This document shows positions 23,463 to 32,137 of a stretch of DNA of 64,000 nucleotides, piece after piece. Source of the stretch: Streptomyces flavochromogenes (GTDB taxonomy: Bacteria > Actinomycetota > Actinomycetes > Streptomycetales > Streptomycetaceae); assembly GCF_000717595.1 (NCBI RefSeq), contig NZ_JNZO01000001.1, forward strand, positions 1-64,000, given 5' to 3'. A program made the translations under genes and the position numbers. Position 1 is the first letter of the stretch, and each line of letters opens with the position of its first letter. Below the pieces are notes generated by a model. That model did no database searches. It was not told the origin of the DNA and was given only the letters and a program-made list of their open reading frames with translations.

Positions 23463-24863
23463 ATGACCTCGCTCAGGTTGTGGCGGGCGCCGGCGCTCGC
23501 CCTCGCAGCCGTCCTGTTGCTCGCCCCTCGGCCGGCCGTGGCACAGACCCCGGCGGAGCCCCCGGACTCCACGGCCGCCGCGCCGGCGGCGACACCGGAC
23601 CGCCCCTCGTACGACGTGACACTGCGCGCCGACGACGACGGCTCGCGCTGGACCGGCCGCCAGACGGTGTCCTTCCGCAACGCCGCCCGCACACCGCTGC
23701 GTTCGGTCGACGTGCGGCTGTGGGGCAACGGCACCGACGGCTGCGGGACCCCGGCCGGTCCGTCCCCGGTCCGGGTGAGCGGGGTCGCCGGCGGCACACC
23801 GCGGCCGCTCGCCGTGGGCTGTACCGCGCTGCGGATCGACCTGCCGACGCCCCTGCCGTACGGCGCGCGTGGGAGCGTCTCCTTCGACGTCTCCATCACC
23901 GTCCCGGACCGCGTCCACCGCTTCGGCAAGGACGGCGCGTACCGCTATCTCGGCAACGCGCTGCCGCTGCTGTCCGTGCGCGACGCGCAGGGCCTGCACC
24001 TCGACCCGGACGTCGGTTTCGGCGAGAGCTTCCACACGCTCGCCGGTGACTTCCGGGTCACCCTCGACCACCCGAGCGCGCTCGTCGTCCCCGCGACGGG
24101 CACCACCACCCGGCGCGCGGGCGCGCCCGGCCGCACAATCAGCACCAGCGTCGCGCACGGGGTACGGGACTTCGCGTGGGCGGCGGGTCCCTTCGCGTCG
24201 AAGACGGTGACCACGCCCGGTGGGGTCCGGCTGAACGCGTACTGGACCGCCACCACGTCCCCCGAGGGCGTCGCCACCGATCTGCGGGACGCCGTCGGCT
24301 CGGTCGACGAGTTCGGCAGGCGCTTCGGACACTACCCCTACGGCGAACTGGACCTCGTCATGAGTGACAGCCTCGACGACTTCGGCAGCATGGAGTTCCC
24401 CGGCCTGGTCCTGCTGTGGACCGAACCGGAGGGGTCGGCCGTCGTCCACGAGATCGCCCACCAGTGGTTCTACGGCATCGTCGGCAACGACCAGTTCGCC
24501 TCGCCCTGGCTCGACGAGTCCTTCGCCCAGTACGCGAACGAGCTCTACTACCGCCTCGACACCACCACCTGCTGGGACGACCAGGGCATGTGGCCCAGCG
24601 ACACGGCCGCCCTCACCCGGTCCATGGCCTATTACGCGGACGGTCGCCGCTCGGAGTACGTCCGGGTCGTCTACCGGCGCGGTTCCTGCGCCCTGCACGA
24701 CCTGGAGCGCGTCCTCGGCGGCCCGGAGACGGCGAGCATGCTGCGCGGCTACGTACGGGACCACTGGCTGGGCGTCGCCACCACCGCGGACTTCAAGCGC
24801 GCGGCCCAGGCGGCGACCCCGAAGGACCTCGGCCCGTTCTGGACGGAGCACAGGATCCACTGA
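23463..24863 (+). CDS. Secreted M1-family metallopeptidase
   Basis: 466 residues. The first 27 residues form a signal peptide ending in AVAQ, so the enzyme is exported. The N-terminal half is the beta-sandwich domain of M1 aminopeptidases. The catalytic zinc site is HEIAHQW (about residue 330) with the downstream glutamate in WLDESFAQYANE, and the exopeptidase motif GxMEN appears as GSMEF, with Phe in place of Asn. That change makes aminopeptidase specificity less certain. It is shorter than classical M1 enzymes, lacking the large C-terminal helical domain. It diverges from the biosynthetic operon and is probably leaderless. A link to the cluster is not evident. Confidence 0.88.
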   Translation: MTSLRLWRAPALALAAVLLLAPRPAVAQTPAEPPDSTAAAPAATPDRPSYDVTLRADDDGSRWTGRQTVSFRNAARTPLRSVDVRLWGNGTDGCGTPAGPSPVRVSGVAGGTPRPLAVGCTALRIDLPTPLPYGARGSVSFDVSITVPDRVHRFGKDGAYRYLGNALPLLSVRDAQGLHLDPDVGFGESFHTLAGDFRVTLDHPSALVVPATGTTTRRAGAPGRTISTSVAHGVRDFAWAAGPFASKTVTTPGGVRLNAYWTATTSPEGVATDLRDAVGSVDEFGRRFGHYPYGELDLVMSDSLDDFGSMEFPGLVLLWTEPEGSAVVHEIAHQWFYGIVGNDQFASPWLDESFAQYANELYYRLDTTTCWDDQGMWPSDTAALTRSMAYYADGRRSEYVRVVYRRGSCALHDLERVLGGPETASMLRGYVRDHWLGVATTADFKRAAQAATPKDLGPFWTEHRIH

Positions 24864-24893
24864 CCGCCCGGGTGCGGCGGATACCGTTGGCCC

Positions 24894-25442
24894 ATGCTCA
24901 CCAATCCGTCACGGGTCGAACTGCACCCGCTCACCCTCTCCGACCAGGAAGAGTTCTGCTCGCTGGTCCGCGCCAGCTCCGAGCTGCACGGGCCCTGGAT
25001 GCAACTGCCCACCACCGCGGAGGAGTTCCGGACCTGGATGCGTCGTTTCGACGACGGCACCAACCGGGGCCTGCTGATCCGCGTCCGGGAGACCGGCGCG
25101 GCCGCCGGCATGGTCAACATCAACTCGGTCATCCGGGGCCGCTACCAGGGCGCGTCCCTCGGCTATGCGGCGTTCGCCCCGTCCGCGGGGCGCGGCTACA
25201 TGACCGAGGGGCTCACGGCCGTCCTGGAGTACGCGTTCACGGAGCTGCGGCTCCACCGTCTCGAGGCCAACATCCAGCCCGGGAACAAGGCCTCCCTGGC
25301 CGTGGTCCAGCGGCTGGGCTTCCGCTACGAGGGGCTCTCCCCCGACTACCTCTACATCGACGGAGGCTGGCGGGACCACGAACGCTGGGCCGTCACCGCG
25401 CCGACCCCCTGGACACCCGATCCGTCCCTTCCCGAGGTCTGA
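24894..25442 (+). CDS. GNAT acetyltransferase (RimJ/RimL type)
   Basis: 182 residues. The RimJ/RimL fold is seen in ELHPLTLSDQEEF at the start, the core strand GMVNINSVIRGRYQGASLGYA, the acetyl-CoA loop SAGRGYMTEGL (motif A, QxxGxG-like) and the C-terminal NxxSxxVxxxLGF pattern as NKASLAVVQRLGFRYEG. Such enzymes acetylate the N-terminal amines of ribosomal proteins, peptides or small amines; the acceptor here is unknown. TACCGT six bases before the ATG suggests a leaderless transcript. The 256 bp after it, up to the convergent MFS gene, hold no gene I can support. Confidence 0.9.
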   Translation: MLTNPSRVELHPLTLSDQEEFCSLVRASSELHGPWMQLPTTAEEFRTWMRRFDDGTNRGLLIRVRETGAAAGMVNINSVIRGRYQGASLGYAAFAPSAGRGYMTEGLTAVLEYAFTELRLHRLEANIQPGNKASLAVVQRLGFRYEGLSPDYLYIDGGWRDHERWAVTAPTPWTPDPSLPEV

Positions 25443-25698
25443 GTCCGGGAGTCCGAGGTCCACGACCGGGCCGTCCGGCATGGTCCTTCCGTCCTTCCGC
25501 CCCCGTGAGCCGGTGAACGGCACAGAGGCCGGGGAGGGCCCGGGACGTGCGGACGCCGGCGCGCGGGGGCGGCGCCGGCGGGAGCCGGAACGGACGTACG
25601 CGGCACCGCTCGACGCGCTGCTCGTGCTCCGACCGCGAGGTGCGATACGGGGCGACGGCACCGGCGGCAGGATCCAGCGCCGACGGCGTGCCGTCGCC

Positions 25699-26964
25699 TC
25701 AGGAGACCGACCGGATGCGGCGTACCAGGACCGAACCCGCGAGGGCCAGGGCGCCCGCGAGGGCGTACAGGGCCGTGTAGCCGCCGAAGTGGGTGACGAC
25801 CGGAGCCGCGATCACGGGCGCGAGGACCTGCGGCAGCGCGTTGGCGATGTTGATGACGCCCAGGTCCTTGCCCCGGTCCTCCGCCGTCGGCAGCACGTCG
25901 GTGAGCAGGGCGAAGTCCACGGCCGTGTACACGCCGAACCCGAGGCCGAGCACGAGCGAGGCGACGACGGCGCCCGTCCAGGTCTGCCAGACGGCGAGCA
26001 GCAGCGTGGCCGCGGCGATGACGAGGCCGGACCGGATCACGTAGGACTTGCGCCGGCCGCTGCGGTCCGACCGGATCCCGCTGATCACCACCGTGGAGAG
26101 CAGGGTGAGCGCGTTCAGCGCCGTGAGGATCAGTACGCCGTTGTCCGCGTCGCCGTCGTAGCGCACGGCGTCGGTCAGGTAGTAGAGCAGGTACATCGTG
26201 CTGATGGAGTACGACAGGTTCATCAGGAACCGGGTGAGCCAGGCCCATCCGAAGTCCGGATGGCGGCGCGGGTCGATCCAGAAGCCGCCGAGGAACGTCC
26301 GCCACCGGAAGGCCGGCCTGGCTGCCGGGGCGAGCGGAGCGTCGCGCCGCATCACGACGTAGGGAACGGCCGCGAGCACGGTGAAGACCGCGCAGGCCAG
26401 ATATCCGCCGACCACCCCGCCCGCGACCGTGGCAAGGGCCGTACCCACCAGGATGCCGACGACCTGGGAGACGCCGAGCCAGCCGCCCACGAGACCACGC
26501 TGCCGCGGCGGCACCTGGTCGGGGACGGCCGCGGTGAGCGCGGCGAAGGCCGCGTTGAGGGCGAGCTGGACCAGGCACCAGCCGGCGATCACGGTCGCGA
26601 CGCTCTGCGCGGCGGCGAGGACGAGCAGTCCGGCCGCGCCTCCCGCCACCCCGCCGACCACCCAGGGGATCCGCCGTCCCACGGACGCCGTCGTCCGGTC
26701 GGAGAGCGCGCCGAAGACGGGGTTGGCGACCATCGACACCGCCGCTCCGACGCCTGTCACGAGGGCGAGGGTGGACGCCTTGTGGTCGGGGGTCAGGTGC
26801 TCGGCCTGGCGGGCCAGGAGCAGTTGGAGCGGGCCGAACCAGCCGACCCAGACCCCGAGGTTGGCGAGGGAGAGCGCACCCACCCACCGCCCGCCGGCCG
26901 GAGGACCGGTCCCGGGGGCCGGTGCGGCGGCGGTTCCCTCCGCCGCCGTCCCCTCGGCGGTCAT
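25699..26964 (-). CDS. MFS transporter, probable (glyco)side uptake
   Basis: 421 residues with about 12 hydrophobic segments, beginning with a Gly/Ala/Pro-rich cytoplasmic tail. MFS signatures include FGALSDRTTASVGRRIPWVV after helix 2 and an equivalent IRSDRSGRRKSYVI loop between the halves. This pairing resembles sugar-cation symporter-like MFS proteins. Its start overlaps the stop of the beta-glucosidase gene by ATGA, so the two are co-translated and the transporter probably imports the beta-glucoside or disaccharide that the hydrolase cuts. The direction of transport is inferred from this pairing only. Confidence 0.85.
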   Translation of the reverse strand: MTAEGTAAEGTAAAPAPGTGPPAGGRWVGALSLANLGVWVGWFGPLQLLLARQAEHLTPDHKASTLALVTGVGAAVSMVANPVFGALSDRTTASVGRRIPWVVGGVAGGAAGLLVLAAAQSVATVIAGWCLVQLALNAAFAALTAAVPDQVPPRQRGLVGGWLGVSQVVGILVGTALATVAGGVVGGYLACAVFTVLAAVPYVVMRRDAPLAPAARPAFRWRTFLGGFWIDPRRHPDFGWAWLTRFLMNLSYSISTMYLLYYLTDAVRYDGDADNGVLILTALNALTLLSTVVISGIRSDRSGRRKSYVIRSGLVIAAATLLLAVWQTWTGAVVASLVLGLGFGVYTAVDFALLTDVLPTAEDRGKDLGVINIANALPQVLAPVIAAPVVTHFGGYTALYALAGALALAGSVLVRRIRSVS

Positions 26965-28346
26965 CTGCCACTCTTGATCAGGTCGCGGTACCAGGCGAAC
27001 GACTCCTTGGGCGTCCGTGCCAGCGTCTCGTAGTCGACGTGGACGAGCCCGAAGCGCTGCCGGTACCCCTCCGCCCATTCGAAGTTGTCGAGGATCGACC
27101 AGACGAAGTAACCGCGGACGTCGGCGCCCTCGGCCATCGCCTCGTGCAGCGCGCGCACATGGCCGTCGTGGTACGCGACCCGGCGGGCGTCGTCGATGCG
27201 CCCCGTCTCGGGGTCCGGCCCGTCAGCGTACGAGCAGCCGTTCTCGGTGATGTACAGGGGAGGCAGCCGGTCGCCGTAGCGCTCGCGCATGGTGGCGAGG
27301 AGCTCGCGCAGTCCGTCGGGGACCACCGGCCAGCCGAAGTCGGTGAGTTCGCGTCCTTCGATCTGCCGGATGGAGAAGGGGAGGTCCGGTGGAATCTCGA
27401 TGCCGCCGAAGGAGGAGCCGGCGTCCGCGGCGGCGGCGGCGGTCGGCTGCGGGGCGCCGACGAGCATCGGGTTGTAGTAGTTGATCCCGTACCAGTCGAG
27501 GGGTGTCGAGATCGTCCTGAGGTCCTCCGCGACCGGGCCCGGGAGGAGCGAGGCCAGGCCCGCCGGGTAGGTGCCGGTCAGGACGGGGTCGGCGAAGAGG
27601 CGGTTCGTGAGGGTGTCGTAGAGCTCGGCGGCCGCCCGGTCGTCGTCGCTGTCGCCGGCGGTCCAGATGGGGCTGTGGGAGGCGGCGATGCCGATCTCGC
27701 GGGCGCCCGCGGCGCGCAGGGCCTGCACGCCGAGGCCGTGGGCGAGGAGCTGGTGGTGGGCCGCGGGCAGGGCGTCGAAGACCAGCTGCCTGCCGGGGGC
27801 GTGCTCGCCGAGGCCGTAGCCGAGGAGGGTGACCTCGGCGGGTTCGTTGATGGTGATCCACCTGGGTACGCGGTCGGCGAGCCGCTCCGCGACCACCGAG
27901 GCGTAGGCGGCGAACCGCTCGGCGGTGTCGCGGTCGAGCCAGCCGCCGTTCTTCTCCAGGGCGAGCGGTGTGTCCCAGTGGAAGAGCGTGGGCACCGGGG
28001 CGATCCCCGCGGCGCACAGTTCGTCGACGAGCCGGTCGTAGAAGTCCAGCCCCTTGTCGTTGACGCGGCCGTGGCCGTCGGGCAGGACGCGGGACCAGGA
28101 GACCGAGAACCGGTAGGCGCCGACGCCGAGTTCGGCCATCAGCGCGACGTCCTCGCGGTAGCGCCGGTAGTGGTCGGTGGCCACGTCCGCGCGCGAGCCG
28201 TCCTTGACGCGCCCTTCTTCTCCGGTGAAGGCGTCCCAGCTGGAGGGGCCTCGGCCGTCGGCCGTGAGCGAGCCTTCGATCTGGAAGGCGGAGGCGGAGA
28301 CTCCCCAGAGGAAGCCGGCCGGGAAATCGGGTGCGGGCGCTGTCAT
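26961..28346 (-). CDS. GH1 beta-glucosidase
   Basis: 461 residues, the usual length of bacterial family 1 glycosidases, without a signal peptide. The N-terminal FLWGVSASAFQIEGS signature, the acid/base motif as TINEPAE (about residue 165), and the nucleophile motif YITENG (about residue 355) are all intact, as is WSILDNFEWAEGY near the end. It hydrolyses beta-D-glucosides or other beta-glycosides in the cytoplasm. It is first of a two-gene operon with an MFS importer. The upstream 110 bp hold its promoter; the CebR box common in Streptomyces cellobiose operons was not seen. Confidence 0.95.
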   Translation of the reverse strand: MTAPAPDFPAGFLWGVSASAFQIEGSLTADGRGPSSWDAFTGEEGRVKDGSRADVATDHYRRYREDVALMAELGVGAYRFSVSWSRVLPDGHGRVNDKGLDFYDRLVDELCAAGIAPVPTLFHWDTPLALEKNGGWLDRDTAERFAAYASVVAERLADRVPRWITINEPAEVTLLGYGLGEHAPGRQLVFDALPAAHHQLLAHGLGVQALRAAGAREIGIAASHSPIWTAGDSDDDRAAAELYDTLTNRLFADPVLTGTYPAGLASLLPGPVAEDLRTISTPLDWYGINYYNPMLVGAPQPTAAAAADAGSSFGGIEIPPDLPFSIRQIEGRELTDFGWPVVPDGLRELLATMRERYGDRLPPLYITENGCSYADGPDPETGRIDDARRVAYHDGHVRALHEAMAEGADVRGYFVWSILDNFEWAEGYRQRFGLVHVDYETLARTPKESFAWYRDLIKSGR

Positions 28347-28458
28347 GAGGACTCGCTTCGATCGGCGGGTGCGGGTTGTTCACGGCACTTTCGGGTCCCC
28401 GGGTCCACCCTGTCAATGGAAAGTGAACAATTCTCAGGTTTTGCCCGACGCATGACGC

Positions 28459-28492
28459 GGACGGGCCCTTCCCCATGGGGAAGGGCCCGTCC
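28459..28492. terminator. 34-bp perfect palindrome, terminator
   Basis: GGACGGGCCCTTCCCCA (28459-28475) is the exact reverse complement of the next 17 bases. It sits just after the stop of the surface-protein gene read on the minus strand (28514) and before the beta-glucosidase start (28346), so it most likely ends the surface-protein transcript. Confidence 0.8.
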
Positions 28493-28513
28493 TCCGTACC
28501 GGTGCGGTAGCGG

Positions 28514-30847
28514 TCAGCCTCCGGTGTGCGTCCGGCGGCGGCGCCACCAGACGAGGGCGCCGCCCGCGCCGATCGCGACGGCCGCGATGCCGACGATCAG
28601 GCCGACGGGAGTGCTGCTGCCGGTGTCGGCGAGACCGCCGTCAGGGTCCTTCGGACCGGGCGGGGTGGTGGCCGCCGGCGACTGACTGGCCGTCGGTCCC
28701 GGGTCCGACGGAGTCGGCGTCGGCTTGCCCGTAGCGGTCGGGGACGGGGTCGCGGTCGGGCTCGCCGTACCGGTCGGGGTGGGACCGGGCGTGCCGTTCT
28801 CGGACTGTCCGGCGCTGTTGCCGCCGAACATGAGGTAGCCCTCCTTGTTCGGGTCGTCGGCGATCGTGTCGACCGCGTAGCCGACCGTGCGGGGCTTGTA
28901 GCGCTGCTCGGTGCGGAAGCGGACCGGGTTCATGTTGCTCTTGGGCTGCCTGGAGAAGTCGACCCCGCCCACGGTGTAGACGTAGACCTCCTCACCGTTG
29001 GACCACTTGTACTTGAACGTGCCCTCGGTGAAGGCCTTGTAGTAGCGGTCCCAGACCTGCTTGCCGGTCCAGTTCCGGTGCGGGTCGCGCAGCGGCCAGC
29101 GGCTCACGTCGTTGCTGTTGATGATCCCGCGGTACTCGGCGGGCATGTCCGCGGCGTTCTGGCGCACCCACTCGGCGGCCACCCGGGCCGTGTAGACGCG
29201 GCGCAGATCGGCGTAGTAGTCGCCGTTGTTGACCTTCTCCGCGACGAGGGGGGTGATGTAGCGGTCGAGTACCCGGTCGGACTGCTGCGTCTCCGCCTCG
29301 GTGAGGTCGCAGCCCTTCCCGCCGGGCGGCTGCGTGGTCGTCTCCTGCGGCACCGTGGACAGCTTGAGCGGGGTGTCGAGGATGTGGATGCCGCCGTCCT
29401 GCTCGCGCACGACCGCGGTCTCCGGCTCGATCCAGTAGCGGAAGCCCGCCCAGCAGGGGAAGCCGTTGCGCTGGGGCAGGGCGTTCATGAAGGCGCGGCC
29501 CGCCTCCGTCTCCGGGTCCATGGCCTTGAAGATGTCGTGCTTCAGCTCCAGGTCGGCCTCCAGGAGGACCCGGCCCGCGTCGGTCCTGCCGAAGCCCGCG
29601 TCGATGATGCGGTTCGGCTCGTCCGGGTTGAGGTTCACCCAGAACGTGGACGGGTCGAGGGCGAGCCAGGTGAAGAACGCGTCGGAGATCAGGTCGCCCT
29701 TCTCCTGGCCGCCCCACCCGGCCGCGTACTCGTCCTCGACCGACTTGGCGGAGAACGCGTAGTCCAGGCCCTTGCCGCCCTTGCCCTTGCCGATGTAGCG
29801 CAGGTCGAGGGTGGTGAAGTCGATGCCCCCGAGACCGCGGTTCATCAGCGCGCGCTCGCCGGTCCTGCCGAGCCGGTCGAGCTGCTCCTTGAGGGTCCGC
29901 GGGTTCGGCGGGGACTGGTTGATCACCTGGTTGCCGGAGCCGCGGGACCCGGTGGAGGCGCCGTTGCCCGGCGACATGGTCGTACTGTTCGCGCGGTACG
30001 GGCCGTTCTCGGTGCCCTTGGGCGGCACGCCCTTGTGGTGGGACTGGTAGTCGTAGGTACGGACCCGGTCGCGGCCGAGCGCGTCCTTGCCCGCGGTGTC
30101 CTTGAGCTCCTTCATGAAGTTCTTGGCGTCGCGGGTCTGGTTCTCGGCGAAGACGTAGGTGTACTTGTACGAGCGCCAGCCCTGGTGCTTGGCCCAGGCC
30201 CGGTCCGCGGGCTTCTCGCGGCCGTCGGGGCTGCCGTTGGACTTGACCTCCACGATCTCCCGGCTGCGCTTGTTGTAGGCGTCGAGCCGGCGCACATGAC
30301 GCTCACCGGTGTCGGGGTCGACGAAGTTGAACTCCTTCTCGCAGATCCAGTCCGGGCCCGTCAGGCCCATCTCGCGCACGACCTTGGCCATGAAGGCCTT
30401 CCCTCGGGCGTCGTAGCCCTGGTTCGGGATGTAGACCTTCGAGAGGTAGTCACGGAAGGACGTCCACCGCCGCTGGGCGTTGAACCGGGCGTAGATGCGC
30501 CTCGGGTCGCTGTGGTCGTACTTCTTGTAGTCGGTGCCCGCCGCGTCGAGCTCGGCCCGGGTGGGGTTGAGGCCGTCGAACTGGAGACCGGGATTCGTGT
30601 AGTCGTACGTGTCCCAACGGTCCACCGCACGAGAGGCGTCGCCCTGGGGCAGGCCGCCCGTGGGCACGTTCTTCACCCCGTACATCTCGTCGCAGCGCTT
30701 GCCCGGCTTCAGCTTCGGCGGCGCCGGCGCGGCCTCGGCGACGCCGCCGACGGGCTGGCCGGTGATCGTGATGACGGTGGCACAGGCGAGTGCTAGCAGG
30801 CTGTTCCTGAGCGCACGCCAGCGGCGCGCTATTCGTGCTGGCTTCAC
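28514..30847 (-). CDS. Wall-anchored surface protein with PD-(D/E)xK-like motif
   Basis: 777 residues. A twin-arginine-like basic start and hydrophobic stretch form a signal peptide of about 40 residues (cleavage after AEA). At the C-terminus a Pro/Thr/Ser-rich stalk is followed by LADTG, a membrane helix and WWRRRR, the pattern for sortase-E anchoring in Streptomyces. Near residues 165-235 the sequence reads EKEFNF, RRLDAYNKRSREIVEVKSNG and later KHQGWRSYKYTYVF; D...EVK fits a PD-(D/E)xK nuclease core. A middle region (about 360-480) and a later region have no recognised family. The GTG start follows GGGGGAA. It is a single gene. DNase activity is inferred only from the motif, and the protein could equally have a structural role. 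Confidence 0.72.
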   Translation of the reverse strand: MKPARIARRWRALRNSLLALACATVITITGQPVGGVAEAAPAPPKLKPGKRCDEMYGVKNVPTGGLPQGDASRAVDRWDTYDYTNPGLQFDGLNPTRAELDAAGTDYKKYDHSDPRRIYARFNAQRRWTSFRDYLSKVYIPNQGYDARGKAFMAKVVREMGLTGPDWICEKEFNFVDPDTGERHVRRLDAYNKRSREIVEVKSNGSPDGREKPADRAWAKHQGWRSYKYTYVFAENQTRDAKNFMKELKDTAGKDALGRDRVRTYDYQSHHKGVPPKGTENGPYRANSTTMSPGNGASTGSRGSGNQVINQSPPNPRTLKEQLDRLGRTGERALMNRGLGGIDFTTLDLRYIGKGKGGKGLDYAFSAKSVEDEYAAGWGGQEKGDLISDAFFTWLALDPSTFWVNLNPDEPNRIIDAGFGRTDAGRVLLEADLELKHDIFKAMDPETEAGRAFMNALPQRNGFPCWAGFRYWIEPETAVVREQDGGIHILDTPLKLSTVPQETTTQPPGGKGCDLTEAETQQSDRVLDRYITPLVAEKVNNGDYYADLRRVYTARVAAEWVRQNAADMPAEYRGIINSNDVSRWPLRDPHRNWTGKQVWDRYYKAFTEGTFKYKWSNGEEVYVYTVGGVDFSRQPKSNMNPVRFRTEQRYKPRTVGYAVDTIADDPNKEGYLMFGGNSAGQSENGTPGPTPTGTASPTATPSPTATGKPTPTPSDPGPTASQSPAATTPPGPKDPDGGLADTGSSTPVGLIVGIAAVAIGAGGALVWWRRRRTHTGG

Positions 30848-31034
30848 AGTGCTTCCCCCGGGAGCCCCACGGGTCGGTTCGGGGTTGTGTGGCGCCAGGG
30901 CCCCCGATGCTCACGTGGGCGCCGCACAAGCGGTCCGATACTAGGGGCTCGCTTTGCCGCCGCAATGCGGATTCGGCGGCGCGGCATGTGTTAACTCCGT
31001 GCAGATTCCGGATTCTTGCCGTCACATGGAGGAC

Positions 31035-31040
31035 TAGGCT
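31035..31040 (+). promoter_or_regulatory. -10-like TAGGCT near the start of the 31049 gene
   Basis: TAGGCT lies eight bases before the GTG at 31049, again suggesting a leaderless mRNA. No good -35 box is seen at the right distance. Confidence 0.3.
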
Positions 31041-31048
31041 TAGCTGTT

Positions 31049-31633
31049 GTGAGCGACGAAATCTGGGAGTACGAGAACGAGGGAGCCGGCGGGGACGAAA
31101 GGGAGGAGGACGAGCACGCCGTCGCCGAGCGCATCGACACGGCGCACGCCGACAACCCCCGTCTGAGCGCGTGGCTCGACGAGCAGCGGGAGGGCTTCGC
31201 CGACTGGAGCCGCCGGCACGGCGGCGGCTGGGACTTCGGCGAACGCTCCCTCGACCGCGTGGAGGCCCTCATCCGTGAGCACGTCACCTCCGTCGACGAC
31301 CTGTTCGCCCGCGAGCACACCCCGTTGGTCCAGGTCGCCTGCTGGTACGTCGGCGAGGTCCACAACCGCACCCGCGGCACCCGCTGGCGGCTGGACCCCG
31401 ACCCCGCGGACAGCCACCCCTGGTCCCGGCGTCCCTACGTCATCGTGCCGTTCGCCCGGCTGGACGAGTACCGGGACCCCGAGGGCATCGACTACGACGC
31501 CCGACCCCAGCACCACCCCCTCAGCAGCTTCCTCACCCTTCTCCGGGAGGGCCCCACGAGCGGCCCGGCCTCGCTGCGCGCCGAACTGGACGACTACGAG
31601 CCCGGCGCCGGCAGCGGTGACGACGAGGAGTGA
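31049..31633 (+). CDS. Conserved-type hypothetical acidic protein
   Basis: 194 residues, strongly acidic at both ends (SDEIWEYENEGAGGDEREEDEHA at the start and GSGDDEE at the end), with no signal or membrane segment. The middle has an orderly folded look with several Trp residues (GGGWDFGERSLDRVEALI, ACWYVGEVHNR). I do not recognise the family. I use the GTG at 31049 because the ATG-like frame upstream has no ribosome site at a usable distance. It is transcribed away from the surface-protein gene and ends at a strong hairpin. Confidence 0.65.
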   Translation: MSDEIWEYENEGAGGDEREEDEHAVAERIDTAHADNPRLSAWLDEQREGFADWSRRHGGGWDFGERSLDRVEALIREHVTSVDDLFAREHTPLVQVACWYVGEVHNRTRGTRWRLDPDPADSHPWSRRPYVIVPFARLDEYRDPEGIDYDARPQHHPLSSFLTLLREGPTSGPASLRAELDDYEPGAGSGDDEE

Positions 31634-31660
31634 CCCGTACGCCCAGGGGTCGTGATCAAG

Positions 31661-31695
31661 CCCTTCCCGGGGCGTGGCGCATGGCCCGGGAAGGG
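31661..31695. terminator. Hairpin terminator after the 31049 gene
   Basis: CCCTTCCCGGG (31661-31671) and CCCGGGAAGGG (31685-31695) are perfect 11-bp arms with a 13-nt loop, 28 bp after the stop at 31633. The hairpin would lie inside any gene starting at 31652, which argues for the later start of the next gene. Confidence 0.75.
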
Positions 31696-31714
31696 GTGGG
31701 GCACCCATGCCCGC

Positions 31715-32137
31715 GTGCACACTTCAGACGAGTCACAGCGCTTCACCTCCCTGTCCGCACGGCTGACCGGTTTCGACGGAGCGGACCTGGAGGCCACAGG
31801 GATGACCGAGGCGTACCGCGCGGTCGCCTCGGAGCAGCTCGGCGCGCAGCGGTACGCGCGGCTGCTGCGCGAGCTGCCGGGGGAACCGGACGACGCCGGG
31901 GACCGTGAGCTGCGGAAGGCGGCGGAGGCGGTCGCCTACCTCTGGTACACGGGCAGCTGGCCGGGACCGCCGCCGTTCCTGGTGTCCCCGCGCGCCTATG
32001 CCGAGGGCCTGGTGTGGAAGGCGGCCGGACTCAAGCCACCCGCCACCGGCCCCGGTGGGTACGGCAGTTGGGCCGCGGCCCCCGACCGTCCGCAGAGCCG
32101 CGGCCGGGATGAGGCGGCCGAGGGGAGCGGGCCGTGA
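31715..32137 (+). CDS. Sugar/polyol dehydrogenase small subunit-like protein
   Basis: 140 residues from the GTG at 31715. FTSLSARLTGF near the start and AVAYLWYTGSWPG with a conserved-looking YAEGLVWKAAG at the end match the small-subunit family of membrane-bound FAD-dependent sorbitol/fructose dehydrogenases (PF12318-like). It has no clear Tat signal, unlike proteobacterial relatives. Its stop overlaps the GTG start of the GMC oxidoreductase (GTGA), so the two probably form a complex with the oxidoreductase as catalytic subunit. Residues upstream of 31715 lie in a terminator hairpin, so I exclude them. Confidence 0.65.
   Translation: MHTSDESQRFTSLSARLTGFDGADLEATGMTEAYRAVASEQLGAQRYARLLRELPGEPDDAGDRELRKAAEAVAYLWYTGSWPGPPPFLVSPRAYAEGLVWKAAGLKPPATGPGGYGSWAAAPDRPQSRGRDEAAEGSGP

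Noticed and set aside
25443..25698. A gene in the gap between GNAT and the MFS transporter
   Set aside because: Only Arg-rich frames without start sites or a recognisable fold; it is a 256-bp convergent spacer.
23463..28346. M1 peptidase, GNAT, MFS and beta-glucosidase as part of the biosynthetic cluster
   Set aside because: They are on separate transcription units with no biosynthetic signature, and the GH1/MFS pair is an ordinary sugar-use operon.
28526..30796. A 756-codon open frame opposite the surface-protein gene
   Set aside because: No signal, motif or family; Arg/Gly/Val-rich shadow of a gene with a clear signal peptide and LADTG anchor.
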